Assembly: GCF_001424045.1 (NCBI RefSeq)
Contig: NZ_LMQB01000001.1
Location: forward strand, 1,001,335 to 1,065,334
Reading direction: 5' to 3'
Source: Rhizobium sp. Leaf371
GTDB taxonomy: Bacteria; Pseudomonadota; Alphaproteobacteria; Rhizobiales; Rhizobiaceae
Length of the DNA stretch: 64,000 nt
Translations under genes and position numbers: made by a program
The notes under the pieces: model-generated
Seen by the model: the letters and a program-made list of their open reading frames with translations, nothing else
What the model was told of the DNA's origin: nothing
Databases searched by the model: none
In this document: positions 10,409-19,445 of the stretch, piece after piece
How positions within the stretch are numbered: the stretch's first letter is position 1
Layout of the letters: each line of letters starts with the position of its first letter

Positions 10409-11125
10409 ATGCTGACCCGCAAGCAACAGGAATTGTTGATTTTCATTCATGAGCGCATGAAGGAATCGGGTGTTCCGCCATCGTTCGACGAGATGAAGGA
10501 TGCTCTGGAACTGGCCTCCAAGTCCGGCATCCATCGGCTGATCACGGCGCTCGAAGAGCGTGGCTTTATCCGGCGCTTGCCAAACAGGGCGCGGGCGCTC
10601 GAGGTGATCAAGCTGCCGGACGCCTATCTCGCGTTGACACCGCCGAAGCGGGGGTTTTCACCGAGCGTCATTCAGGGAAGTCGCCCGTCCTCTGTCCCGG
10701 AAACACCGGCGAAGGCTGCCATTGGCATCGGAAACGATAACAGCGTCTCCGTTCCGGTTATGGGTCGGATCGCTGCCGGGGTGCCGATTTCCGCTATCCA
10801 GAACAACACGCATGACATTGCCGTTCCCGCCTTCATGCTCGGCAGTGGCGAGCATTATGCGTTGGAAGTTCGGGGGGACTCGATGATCGAAGCGGGCATT
10901 CTCGATGGTGATACCGTCATCATACGGAATGCGAACAGCGCCAGCCCGGGCGAGATCGTCGTGGCCTTGGTCGATGACGAAGAGGCGACCTTGAAACGCT
11001 TCCGCCGCAAGGGAGCCTCTGTCGCTCTGGAGGCGGCCAACCCGGCCTATGAAACGCGGATTTTCGGACCGGACCGGGTCAAGGTTCAGGGGAAGCTTGT
11101 CGGCTTGATCCGCCGCTACCAGTAA
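10409..11125 (+). CDS. lexA: LexA repressor of the SOS regulon
   Basis: Self-cleaving SOS repressor. The 238-residue protein starts [17 protein letters not shown] and has a winged-helix DNA-binding domain to about residue 65 ([20 protein letters not shown]). The Ala-Gly cleavage site lies in GRIAAGVPI, with the catalytic Ser in [11 protein letters not shown] and Lys in EEATLKRF. The alphaproteobacterial linker between the domains is long. ATG at 10409 is preferred to TTG at 10403. Two SOS boxes sit in the promoter. It follows ssb with a 260-bp gap that contains no other gene I can support. Confidence 0.97.
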   Translation: MLTRKQQELLIFIHERMKESGVPPSFDEMKDALELASKSGIHRLITALEERGFIRRLPNRARALEVIKLPDAYLALTPPKRGFSPSVIQGSRPSSVPETPAKAAIGIGNDNSVSVPVMGRIAAGVPISAIQNNTHDIAVPAFMLGSGEHYALEVRGDSMIEAGILDGDTVIIRNANSASPGEIVVALVDDEEATLKRFRRKGASVALEAANPAYETRIFGPDRVKVQGKLVGLIRRYQ

Positions 11126-11436
11126 AGAGGATATGGTTTTCGGCGAGGGGTGGCCGATTGGAGGCGTCGGTCTTCAGGGCAACCATCAGTTTCCCTTGTC
11201 CGGAATTCCTCGTCCTGTCCGCTTCGATATTGACCTTGCGCCGTGCATTTCATCAATGCGCGGTTTGCTTGTTTTCTCATGGAGTGGCCTTTTTTCCGTT
11301 GCTTTCGTTCGACAAGGATGTTGACGGGAGTTGCTATTCTCGAAAGCGTTGGGGAGGCGAAGAGCGTACTCGAAGCGGACGCAAGCAGTCAGCTCGCGAG
11401 ATGCATCGGCACGCGTTTTTCAGAGAAACCTGCACG

Positions 11437-11742
11437 ATGGAGAAGCAGATGGAACTGCTTGCGGACATCGGCGTTAACCGGCCGAACGCTGCGGAGACCG
11501 AGATGCCGGGAACATTGGAAAGTTTTGAAGTTCTGGTCTTCGACGATCGCGAAGGCGAGATTTCACAATCCGATCGACCATTGAGCGTCGAGACCGCCGA
11601 TGAAGCCTGCGCGTTGGCCAGTCGTCTCGCACGCGGACATGCGGGCACGGCGGTCGTCTCAAGGCGGGGCAACACGGCGATCGGCGAAGCCGGCCCAGCC
11701 CTCGTTCTTGAGCGGCATGGTCGGATCGGCGATTTCGACTGA
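11437..11742 (+). CDS. Small hypothetical protein
   Basis: A 101-residue product starting at the ATG at 11437 (EKQMELLADIGV). The second half looks like a compact alpha/beta domain (SFEVLVFDDREGEI, DEACALASRLARGH, GTAVVSRRGN) ending in ERHGRIGDFD. The composition is that of a real rhizobial protein rather than a shadow frame, but I recognise no family. The upstream part of the same frame has no protein-like composition and is left out. It follows lexA by 311 bp; no function is proposed. Confidence 0.5.
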   Translation: MEKQMELLADIGVNRPNAAETEMPGTLESFEVLVFDDREGEISQSDRPLSVETADEACALASRLARGHAGTAVVSRRGNTAIGEAGPALVLERHGRIGDFD

Positions 11743-11821
11743 AGATCGCTGATCACGTATCGCTGGCAATGGCGCCGTACCATCTCTTTTTAAGCGCAGA
11801 CCGTGCGCAAAGGATCACGCT

Positions 11822-11944
11822 ATGAGAATGATTTTCGTCGGGATGCTGGCATCCGTCCTCAGTATCCTCGTGATCAAGTACGCCAACAACGATCTCGGCA
11901 ATGGCGTTCCCATGACGACAGTTGGAGCAGCCAGCTCACTCTAA
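11822..11944 (+). CDS. Tiny single-span membrane protein (40 aa)
   Basis: A 40-codon frame: one hydrophobic helix (MIFVGMLASVLSILVI), a basic residue, then a polar tail (KYANNDLGNGVP). An AAAGGA ribosome site precedes the ATG. The layout of short cytoplasmic start, one span and short tail resembles the many conserved small membrane proteins of rhizobia. The function is unknown and it is easily missed by gene callers. Confidence 0.45.
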   Translation: MRMIFVGMLASVLSILVIKYANNDLGNGVPMTTVGAASSL

Positions 11945-12011
11945 AGCCCAACGTCTGTCGGGCTGCTTCTATTCTTCTTGATTTTGGCACCCTTCGATAC
12001 AATGGCGTCGG

Positions 12012-12350
12012 CTATTCGTGAATGGTATAGGATCCCATCTCGCACAGGTTTTGCTTGTCTTCAGTTGTCGCCAGGTCCGATCCTTCTTCGAACTCGAACC
12101 GCAGGTCGTAGTCGCAAACGTCGCGTCCGTCCGCGATCGTCAGTTCGATCGTCTCGCCAGGACTGAGCACCTGCTCTCCGAAGACGTCCCCCTCCCAGTC
12201 GCTGACGCCGACGGGTGACGTATAGAATCGCGTGAGAACCGATTGCGTACCGTTCTTCAGCGTGAAGACAAGATCTTCCGCTTGCGCTGGGTTTGACAAG
12301 AACGTGACGCTCACCAAGAGGGCGCCTGCAATGCTGGCCTTTGTTGTCAT
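12012..12350 (-). CDS. Small secreted protein of the family often mislabelled argininosuccinate lyase
   Basis: The 112-residue product has a signal peptide (MTTKASIAGALLVSVTFLSN, cleavage after PAQA) and a compact domain with LVFTLKNGTQSVLTRFY, SPGETIELTIADG, the CDYDLRF motif and a closing CEMGSYTI. Two cysteines probably pair. Small rhizobial proteins of this pattern are frequently annotated argininosuccinate lyase by error; nothing here resembles that enzyme. The start at 12350 has GGAGGAGA about 9 nt upstream. Periplasmic, function unknown. Confidence 0.65.
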   Translation of the reverse strand: MTTKASIAGALLVSVTFLSNPAQAEDLVFTLKNGTQSVLTRFYTSPVGVSDWEGDVFGEQVLSPGETIELTIADGRDVCDYDLRFEFEEGSDLATTEDKQNLCEMGSYTIHE

Positions 12351-12380
12351 GTCGTCTAATCTCCTCCCCAGGAAATTCAA

Positions 12381-13105
12381 GTGCGTTCGTTCGAAATCGC
12401 TAATCGAAGGATAGCGAAGGTCTCATCACATTCAACCAGTTTGTCGCGCACCTGTCCGGGATGACGGCTATCTCTTTTTGACGTTGCAATCGTGCAGGCA
12501 CTGTCGCGCCGTCGGGACGCTGGGGCTTTATGCCGTTGACGAAGCAGCGCGGTCCGGCAAATTTCACGAAAGGGGGGAAGTTCGCAGCATCTGGCCGCGG
12601 CGAAATGACGAAATCACTTCCGCGCCATCCCGCACAGGCGAGGGCCTGTCGTCCTTGTGAAAAGGGAAAATAGTGTAAAGGGAAAATGGACGGCCGCCGT
12701 GATCTCGTGGCAGCGACGTGACGTCAATCTGTCGCCCGACCCCGTTCTAGAACCAACGGCAGTCGCGTCCGGCGCCCTTGTGACAGAATCGATCTCTCCC
12801 GTCTACTCTGCGATTAGGCAGGGAATAAGAGCGCCGCATTTGGGGTGATCGGCATCCAAACGGGACCCCCATCTGCGAATGGAGTTAGAACAGCCACCGT
12901 TTTAATCGGAGGCTTTTTTGTTGTGTGGCGATCCCGTCGGACAGCACAGTAACGATCACGGTTAAGCCGATATTATGTGCTTTCCGCCAATGCGGCCATG
13001 TTTGAACACCGCAAACGACGGGGTTTGCAGTGATATTTCAGTGCCTACATCAGCTTCTTCCACCGTCATTCCATAGTAGTTCTCGGCATCTATAGCTCTA
13101 GCCTT
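12381..13105. other. Non-coding or decayed stretch with a terminator
   Basis: About 725 bp without a gene I can support. Around 12845-12870 the sequence (TGATCGGCATCCAAACGGGA, then a C-run) resembles the terminal sequence of an insertion element, perhaps a remnant end. A hairpin with a T-run follows at 12892-12919. Short open frames here have no recognisable product. After about 12950 base composition turns AT-rich. Confidence 0.4.
12892..12919 (+). terminator. Candidate Rho-independent terminator
   Basis: AGCC-A-CCG / CGG-A-GGCT stem with one internal A-A mismatch, a 7-nt AT-rich loop and six T residues. No coding region ends here on the plus strand, so it may end a small RNA or be a relic. 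Confidence 0.5.
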
Positions 13106-13417
13106 TTAGAAAAGGCTAATTTTTACAATTCCGGCCTTCTTAAATGATATATCCATCGTATTAATTTTGGTCTCAAGGTCAACGGCGGCGACGAATTTGT
13201 GTTTGTGCGTGTTTACATCCGCAGCAAAATTACGAAATCCAGCATCACCGCCAGCTTCGATAATATCCATACTCCAGTAAGGCTGAAGAAAATCTAATAT
13301 AAAATTGTCTACGTCTGGTCCAAGCTTAAGAGGCAGAAGATTTCGTACAGCCTCGCCGCGAGATTCGGACCAAGGGAAAATCGAATGCTGTTTCTTTTCA
13401 GAATATATCGCCGACAT
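13106..13417 (-). CDS. Hypothetical protein in an AT-rich islet
   Basis: A 103-residue product (starts SAIYSEKKQHSIFPW; contains LGPDVDNFILDFLQPYW and DVNTHKHKFVAAVDLETK). The protein has normal composition, but its codons are far more AT-rich than neighbouring genes, suggesting recent transfer. No family is recognised. The ribosome site is weak (GAG). The 400 bp upstream are even more AT-rich and contain no gene. Confidence 0.5.
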   Translation of the reverse strand: MSAIYSEKKQHSIFPWSESRGEAVRNLLPLKLGPDVDNFILDFLQPYWSMDIIEAGGDAGFRNFAADVNTHKHKFVAAVDLETKINTMDISFKKAGIVKISLF

Positions 13418-13820
13418 ATATTCTCGTATTGCTTGGTTAGATGAATGTTTAATATGGATTGCCGCTTGATTGACGTGCTGCTCAAATTTTCCTTTTTCAG
13501 GCTAATTTACTTTGGAAAAAAAATATAGTGAATATCTATTTTTATTTATTTCACAGTAGTGAAATATGGGTATCTTTGCAGTGATATTCCCATATATTCT
13601 TCTTTTTGAAATTTCAATGTCAGCTCAGTTGATCAAATTGAATGCAGAATAAAATTTTTCGTCGCTTTCGACTGTCATTGATATTCTCTGTGGTTGATGA
13701 CTGATTTATTGTTTGAAAGCGTATATTCTGATGCTCTGCTCGCAAATCTACCAATTTCTGAGATAGAGTAAATCGGGCGAATAGTCCGCCATTCCATCAT
13801 CATCGGCTTGGATCCTGTCT
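13418..13820. other. AT-rich intergenic DNA
   Basis: About 400 bases of strikingly low GC, full of TTATTT and ATATTC runs. I see no gene, RNA or clear repeat. It probably carries the promoter of the islet gene at 13417 and looks foreign to the chromosome. Confidence 0.5.
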
Positions 13821-14792
13821 TCAGACCGGCTCGACCTTATCAATCTGGATTGTAGCAGGGTCAGAGAGCCGATTGCCCAAATCCTGTTTGAGCGCGTCGA
13901 TCAAGGCCAGCTTTTTACGCCGAGCTTGACGCCTTTTTGCCGGGATGTCGGAGTCGTCGCGCACCGGCGCAACGAGCGGAATATCAAAAAAGCCGTCGCT
14001 TCGCAGCGTACCGCCACGTTCCCGCCAGAGCGCATCATAATCGAACATCACCGGATCGGCATAGCCGGCATCGCTATGAGCAAATGCCGTCTGCCCGTTT
14101 CGAATCCGATCGGAGACGCAGAGGATCCTGCTGACATTTGCGCTTTGGCACAGCGCGCGGAACATTTCGACGAGCATATCCTGTGGCCGCGTGCCACCAG
14201 CAGCTTTGGTGAAGGCTCGGTTGTGCAGGAGAGCATCCTTTCCGCTGCCGCCTTGGATCCCGCCAACGTAAGCCGTTCGATCTCCATTTCGCTCGCGTGC
14301 CAACGTGAAGACGATCGCAAAGATACGCTCTTGCCGGTCCATCAGGCTCAATACAAGAAGACCTTCGCGAAACAACCACCGCGCGGAGTCCAAGACGAGC
14401 AAAAACGAGGGACCGATCCGGTCCATGGTCATCAGGGTAGCGGCTTCGTTCGGCTTGATGTCAAATGGCCGTCCGATCAACTCCATCAGATCGCAATGAT
14501 CAATGATCCGACGAAACCGCTCTCGAGCCGTCCAATGCGCGGCGACGAAACGGACACGGAGAAAACTCCATATTTCCGGCCTTGCGGCAACCAGGCGTTC
14601 CAGCATGCTGTCCCGGCGCGCGTGGATTAACGCTGACAATTGCCGCCAGTGAAAGAGAGCTGATGCACCGTAAAGCAGCGGCAGTCCATAGGGACGATAC
14701 CGGCGAACGAAAGCCGGCAGCCATCGGAGGCTTGCGTATCGAGTAAGCTTCGCTGGTTTAACCTGTTCATCCGTCAAGACAGATTTTGCCAT
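13821..14792 (-). CDS. VirK/YbjX family (DUF535) protein
   Basis: A 323-residue cytoplasmic protein of the DUF535 family. Recognisable stretches are FHWRQLSALIHARRDSML near the N-terminus, FREGLLVLSLMDRQERIFAI in the centre, AYVGGIQGG, FRALCQSAN and a basic C-terminal tail (AKRRQARRKKLALID). Shigella VirK and Salmonella YbjX belong here and are linked to virulence and antimicrobial-peptide resistance; the biochemical role is not established. An AAGGAAG site precedes the ATG. Flanked by non-coding and decayed DNA, it looks like accessory cargo. Confidence 0.78.
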   Translation of the reverse strand: MAKSVLTDEQVKPAKLTRYASLRWLPAFVRRYRPYGLPLLYGASALFHWRQLSALIHARRDSMLERLVAARPEIWSFLRVRFVAAHWTARERFRRIIDHCDLMELIGRPFDIKPNEAATLMTMDRIGPSFLLVLDSARWLFREGLLVLSLMDRQERIFAIVFTLARERNGDRTAYVGGIQGGSGKDALLHNRAFTKAAGGTRPQDMLVEMFRALCQSANVSRILCVSDRIRNGQTAFAHSDAGYADPVMFDYDALWRERGGTLRSDGFFDIPLVAPVRDDSDIPAKRRQARRKKLALIDALKQDLGNRLSDPATIQIDKVEPV

Positions 14793-15515
14793 CAGCTTCC
14801 TTAAAGCCCGACCGAAAATTGAGTTAAGCTATTTCAGTAGCTTGTGATTCACCGGATTTGCGAAGACCACGAGGATCACATCGGCTGGACTGAAACCGCT
14901 CGGCGCCAACATGACAGAAGCAGGCTGCGCTATGCAAGCGGCCGCACCGATGAGGCGTGGGCTGTCGTCCGGCCATTATGATTGAGGCATACCTCCAAGG
15001 TCGGACGCCCGCGCATGCACAAGGCGTACCCTGTGGAATGCGATCCAGTATATCGCATCGACGGGGTGCCAATGGGCGCAACTACCCAAGGATTTCCCGC
15101 CCTTCACGAAAATGGGCCGCCACCCGGTGCAGGTGACGGCTGATTTTTAGGTCGTTGGGAAATTCCACTTTGTCTGTGGTCTTCTGAGTACGGCTGAACT
15201 GGATGGAAAGTTGCGAGTGCAGTGCACATGCAAAGTTTTTATTTCGCACTTGCACAACGCCACCCGATTATCGTCTGGTGGGGTAACCTTGCTTGAGTTC
15301 TCCGTGCATCTTGCTGCTTCGGAGACTGGCTGAGCCGTTGCCCGGTTACAGTCTCCGCGGTTCTCCCAAGACGTGAAATGCGCGCCCGCTCGCCTTGATC
15401 GGCAAGGGGGGGCTTTTGCGTTTCTGGAGTGAGCATCTCCGGCGAATAAGCCTCGCCGTCGGACCTAAAGACCGCGCCAGATGACCGCTAGAAGGCCGAG
15501 CGCTGGACAAGCAGA
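14793..15515. other. Gene-poor stretch
   Basis: About 720 bp between the DUF535 gene and a broken DUF3102 gene. I find no recognisable product, RNA or repeat. Given the pseudogene next door it is probably decayed accessory DNA. Confidence 0.45.
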
Positions 15516-15950
15516 CTACCTGTCGCACCACCTATTCCCCCAGTTGTCTGGCCAAACTCGCGCCAACCCCTCCCGTATCAGCGCATGACCTGCATCACGC
15601 CCGTCTTTGAGCTTGATCCGCAAGAGCTTGCGACGCTCATAACGCCGGATATCGGCTACCGTCACTTTCTGGCCGTAGACCAAGAGCTCTTCGACGGCGT
15701 CTCGGACTGCCTGTGGCTTGGAAGGGGCGGCAAGCTCGTAAGTGGCCGAGGCGTTCAAATCGGAACCGTGGTTCCATTTTGTGCCGAACACCTCAGCTAC
15801 CTCCATCATCTTTCGCGCCGTTCGATCGTTCATCTCAAATTGCGCCGCGATCCACGGAAGGAACATCCCATGAGGCAGTCTTTTTTCTGGCGCCTCAGAG
15901 CCAGGCCGATTGCAATGATGCTTTGTGCCGCCGCAAGTGCGTCTTGATCA
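15516..15950 (-). pseudogene. Frameshifted DUF3102 gene fused to a thermonuclease-like tail
   Basis: Frame 1 gives residues resembling the DUF3102 N-terminal helix (AAAQSIIAIGLALRRQKKD). Near 15866 the reading must shift to continue with MFLPWIAAQFEMNDRTARKM, the conserved DUF3102 core, then GQKVTVADIRRYE. The end (LKDGRDAGHALIREGLARVW) instead looks like the C-terminus of a staphylococcal-nuclease-type protein. Both the frameshift and the chimeric end indicate a deletion-fused relic. DUF3102 proteins are plasmid- and phage-associated, so this is probably the remains of a mobile element. Confidence 0.5.
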
Positions 15951-16189
15951 GCGTAGCGTGTTCCCGGACCGAGGCCTCGTGGAACGAAGCCCCAACAAGT
16001 CGCCATGAAATTCCACGCGTCTCCAAGGCTTGTCCGCGCCGATATGCCGCCTCGACCACTTGGGAGAGGAATCCCGAACCGATGAAGTCCTGTGGCTGCG
16101 CCAGAGTCCCCAACGAGCCACTCGCTGAGATTGGCAGCCATCGGAACAACAAAGAAAATGAGAGCTAAGTGATTGTGATAATTGTTTGG

Positions 16190-16260
16190 AGGCCTCGCCC
16201 GGAATTGAACCGGGGTGCAAGGATTTGCAGTCCTCTGCGTCACCACTCCGCCACGAGGCC
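16190..16260 (-). tRNA. tRNA-Cys (GCA)
   Basis: On the minus strand the sequence folds as a tRNA: acceptor GGCCTCG / CGAGGCC, anticodon loop CTGCAAA with anticodon GCA, and a T-arm with GGTTCAATTCC. The 3' CCA is not encoded. Confidence 0.95.
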
Positions 16261-16552
16261 TCTTCGGGTCGATCAACGAGCCTTGGCCAGCGTTTAGAAT
16301 GATCCTAGATGAAGCGCAAGAGGTGGGGTCTGATTTTGCTATTTTTCTTGGGCCGACTGCAGGAGAATCCCGGAGAAATGTCGCCATGCTGGAGCGACAA
16401 ATTTAAGGGGATGCGATCGCGCTACTCGCCTATATCATGGGCAACAGCGTATCGGTCCTGTCACCGGTGCGCGTTTTCCGTGATCCCAAGGCTAAAGCCC
16501 AACGACGGTCCGGCGCCACCGGACCGGCGTTGAATGGACTTGAACGCCGCTC
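16261..16552. other. Intergenic region downstream of the hydroxyacyl-CoA dehydrogenase gene
   Basis: About 290 bp with no supportable gene. A possible stem (GGTCCGGCGCC / CCGGACCGGCG) near 16508-16530 may help end transcription of the leftward gene. Confidence 0.3.
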
Positions 16553-17458
16553 TTATTTGAGAAATTCCGCATGGCGGAACGCGGGATCGGGGTAGCGGTA
16601 GAAGCCTTGACCGCTGGCGACGCCCAGCTTGCCCTGATCGACGAAATTCTCCTTGAGGTAAGTCACGATCGGCAAAAGTTCCGTCCGGCCACCGTGCTCG
16701 GCCATATGGCTCAGCGCGTTGTAGACGGTACCGATGCCCATCATGTCCACCATGCCGATCGGGCCCATTTCCATAGCCGTCCCAATCATCCAGACGCGAT
16801 CGACATCCTCGAACGAGGCGACGCCGCGGGCAACGAGATCGAGGCCTGTCGTCACGAAGGAGGCGATCAGCGAGTTCGAGATATAAGCGGCATGTTCCTT
16901 GGCGATCAGGATCGGGACCAGCCCCATCCGACGTGAGAAGGCGACGATCTCATCGACCAGACCGGCGTCCGTTCCCGGGTGCGGCATGATCTCGAACATC
17001 GGCCGTGCCCAGATCGGCCGTGCGACATGGCAGGCGAGGAAGCGTTCGGGGCGGTCGGTGAACGCGGCGATCTGGCTTGGCAGCATCGTCGATGTGTTGC
17101 TCGTAAAAAAAGTCTTGGCCGGGCAGTGAAGCGACAAGCCCTCATATGTCTCGCGCTTGACGTCGATCGCCTCTGTGACCGACTCGCTCACGAGATCGAC
17201 ATCGACCGCGGCTTTCGCCAGATCGGTCTCATACGTCAGGCGCGACAGTGTTTCTGCGGGGCTGACCGTCCCCCACCAGCCCTCGGCAGCGAGAGCGGTG
17301 GCGAATTGACCATGACGCTCGCGCGAGGACTCCAGCGATCCCTGAGACACATCGTACATGACAACGTCGAGGCCGCGCGCGGCAAAATAGAAGCCGATCT
17401 CGGAGCCAACCTGACCCGAGCCTGCGATGAGTATCCTTTTGATCGTCGTGTTTTCCAT
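16553..17458 (-). CDS. 3-hydroxyacyl-CoA dehydrogenase family protein
   Basis: NAD-dependent oxidation of a 3-hydroxyacyl-CoA, or of a related hydroxy acid. The 301-residue product starts MENTTIKRILIAGSGQVGSE, a Rossmann fingerprint (GxGxxG), followed by ASN-type signals TFFTSNTSTMLPSQI, the catalytic H in FLACHVARPIW, and a C-terminal domain (GLVPILIAKEHAAYISNSL, GPIGMVDMMGIGTVYN). The typical HFFNP motif is replaced by HVARP, so the substrate may differ from beta-oxidation intermediates. The ATG at 17458 has a GGAGG site. Single gene; neighbours do not reveal the pathway. Confidence 0.85.
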   Translation of the reverse strand: MENTTIKRILIAGSGQVGSEIGFYFAARGLDVVMYDVSQGSLESSRERHGQFATALAAEGWWGTVSPAETLSRLTYETDLAKAAVDVDLVSESVTEAIDVKRETYEGLSLHCPAKTFFTSNTSTMLPSQIAAFTDRPERFLACHVARPIWARPMFEIMPHPGTDAGLVDEIVAFSRRMGLVPILIAKEHAAYISNSLIASFVTTGLDLVARGVASFEDVDRVWMIGTAMEMGPIGMVDMMGIGTVYNALSHMAEHGGRTELLPIVTYLKENFVDQGKLGVASGQGFYRYPDPAFRHAEFLK

Positions 17459-18042
17459 ATTCGGCTCCTCCCGAAATTGCATTGTTGTGTCGCTGAACTG
17501 TCGAAATCGGCCAGCGATGTCATCAGCCTTGTGAGGCTCATCCGTACGCCCAAAGCGTGTTGCGATCAGTTCCGATTTACTTTCGGCGCTTTAAGTTCTT
17601 GATTTTACGCCTGTCGTTATCGCAAAACCGCTACACACTCGGCGCGACAGGCCTTGGTCGCTTTTCCCGAATGTGAGGGTCCCCCGGTTCCTCATCCAGA
17701 TTGCCGTGCCTATCCGGCGTTCATCTGGCGGCAATCTTGACCGCGACGGTAATATATTAGTCCAGCTTCAGTTAGCCAAGCGATATCTAAGGTCCGCGCT
17801 CACCGGTTCCGCAGCCACGCCCTGACCTTGGGCCGGGCATCCGCCGGGGGACACGACCAAATGATTTCAGGTCCTTGTCAGGAGGGCGGGTGTTCGAGCT
17901 CTCGCCGAAGGTAAATTTGATCGGATGACGTCTAACGTGAGCCCGTGTTGTCAGGTCCAGCGGCAGAGCGCCTTCGAGATGGACTTCGGCCCAGTGTCGA
18001 TATGGGCCCCGTGTGCTTGACCTTTGGATCGGCGACCCGCGA
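17459..18042. other. Intergenic region
   Basis: About 580 bp with no gene I can support. It holds the promoter of the dehydrogenase gene and the downstream end of the anion symporter gene. An open frame at 17787-18050 has a shadow-like composition. Confidence 0.4.
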
Positions 18043-19338
18043 CTATCCATGCATCAGCCCGAGCATTCGAAACCACAAGTAGTCGAGGGGCACGAGCACA
18101 GCGAATGTCAGGGTGGCAAGCGTCAGACACAGAATGATCCCGTCGCGGGCCGGCACCTCGCCCATGCCCATAGCGACGACGATGGGCGATGCCTGGTACG
18201 GCAAGAGCGGCGTCGCGTACCCGATGACTTGCACCATCAGCACTGTCAAAAGAGGCAGGCCTGAGCCATCTGCCAGTGTTCGGGCGAGCGGCGTGTACAA
18301 GGCGGGTACGCCGTTGGCAGTGACGACGAAGTTGAGCGCAGTGTTCAGACCCACCAGCGTGCCGAAATTCGACGCAGGCCGCTCCGGGTCCAGCGGCAGG
18401 ACCGCGAGAAGAAACCGACCGATCATGTCGCCAAGGCCGGTATGCGTGACAAATGCCGCGAGACCCAGAATGCCGGCGATGTAGATACAGGTGCGAAAAT
18501 TGACACCGGACGCGAAGTCTTCACCGGTCAAGAAGCCGATGCGTGGCAGAAGGCAAATGCAGGCTGCCGCAAGCCCGATCCACGCCGGTCCGATTCCATG
18601 GAGGGCATCGGTCATCCAAAGCGCCAATGTAGCGAGCAGGAGGAGTCCGAGCCGGATCTCCGGCAAGGTTAGAGACGATGACGTCTCTATGGTCGCCGGC
18701 CTTTTCGGCTGGGCCGGAAAGAGAAAGCAAATGCAACCGACCAGAACTGTACCCTTTAGCAGGCCGAGCACCGGTGCGTGAAGAAGCAGATAGGGAAGAT
18801 ACGAAAGGTGGATGCCGAACGTTGTTTCCGCGGTTCCGGCCATGACAAGATTAGGGACGTTGGCAGGCAGGATGCTGGCCGATAGCTGAAATGTGCCAAA
18901 TCCGACCGCGAGGGCTAGCCCGATGCGACCGCGACCACCATCTGCCAGTCCGGCCCTGTCCGCCAGCGCCATGACGACCGGCATCAGCAAAGCGATACGA
19001 CCCATGTTGGATGGCATGACGAACGCGAGCGCGTAGGTCAGCAGGACGACGCCGCCGACCATACACAGCCAGGAGCCGCACAAATACGTGGAGAGAGAGC
19101 GGGCGGCGCGATCGGCCAAGCCGACTTTGCGGATCGCGGCACCGAGGACAAAGCCGCTGAGCACCAGCCAAAAGGCGGAAGATAGAAACCCGGCAAAGAC
19201 AACGTCAGCCGGCGCAGCATTCAGCACCATGGCGGCGGCAAAAAACAACAATGCCGTAAGGTATTCGGGCAATCGTCCCACCGCCCAGAGGCCGACAGTG
19301 ATGCTGACAAGCCCGACTGGCAACCAAATTTCTTGCAC
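18043..19338 (-). CDS. SLC13/DASS-type anion:sodium symporter-like permease
   Basis: The 431-residue membrane protein has about 11-12 hydrophobic spans. It shows the pattern of the divalent anion symporter/CitT group: LVLSGFVLGAAIRKVGL in the first repeat, VMPSNMGRIALLMPVVMALA with an SNxxxxxxxxP-type signature, and the second-repeat motif TALNFVVTANGVPALYTPLA. Likely substrates are dicarboxylates or sulfate; this is inference. A GTG start at 19338, after GAGGGC, leaves a 107-bp spacer to the divergent lysR gene, as expected for a LysR target. An ATG further upstream would almost abut lysR. Confidence 0.78.
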   Translation of the reverse strand: MQEIWLPVGLVSITVGLWAVGRLPEYLTALLFFAAAMVLNAAPADVVFAGFLSSAFWLVLSGFVLGAAIRKVGLADRAARSLSTYLCGSWLCMVGGVVLLTYALAFVMPSNMGRIALLMPVVMALADRAGLADGGRGRIGLALAVGFGTFQLSASILPANVPNLVMAGTAETTFGIHLSYLPYLLLHAPVLGLLKGTVLVGCICFLFPAQPKRPATIETSSSLTLPEIRLGLLLLATLALWMTDALHGIGPAWIGLAAACICLLPRIGFLTGEDFASGVNFRTCIYIAGILGLAAFVTHTGLGDMIGRFLLAVLPLDPERPASNFGTLVGLNTALNFVVTANGVPALYTPLARTLADGSGLPLLTVLMVQVIGYATPLLPYQASPIVVAMGMGEVPARDGIILCLTLATLTFAVLVPLDYLWFRMLGLMHG

Positions 19339-19406
19339 CGTGCCCTCGCATCTCCGACTTTCCCAGATACGAAGGATGGAGCAAGTCATGACCTTTGAAA
19401 ATCTGC

Positions 19407-19419
19407 GATATCTGATATC
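19407..19419. promoter_or_regulatory. Candidate LysR-type operator
   Basis: GATATC-T-GATATC, two palindromes spaced by one base, lies in the 107-bp divergent promoter between the symporter and the lysR gene. Position and symmetry suggest a regulator site; assignment is inferred. Confidence 0.35.
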
Positions 19420-19445
19420 ATCCTTCGTCAAACCTAAAGGATCTC

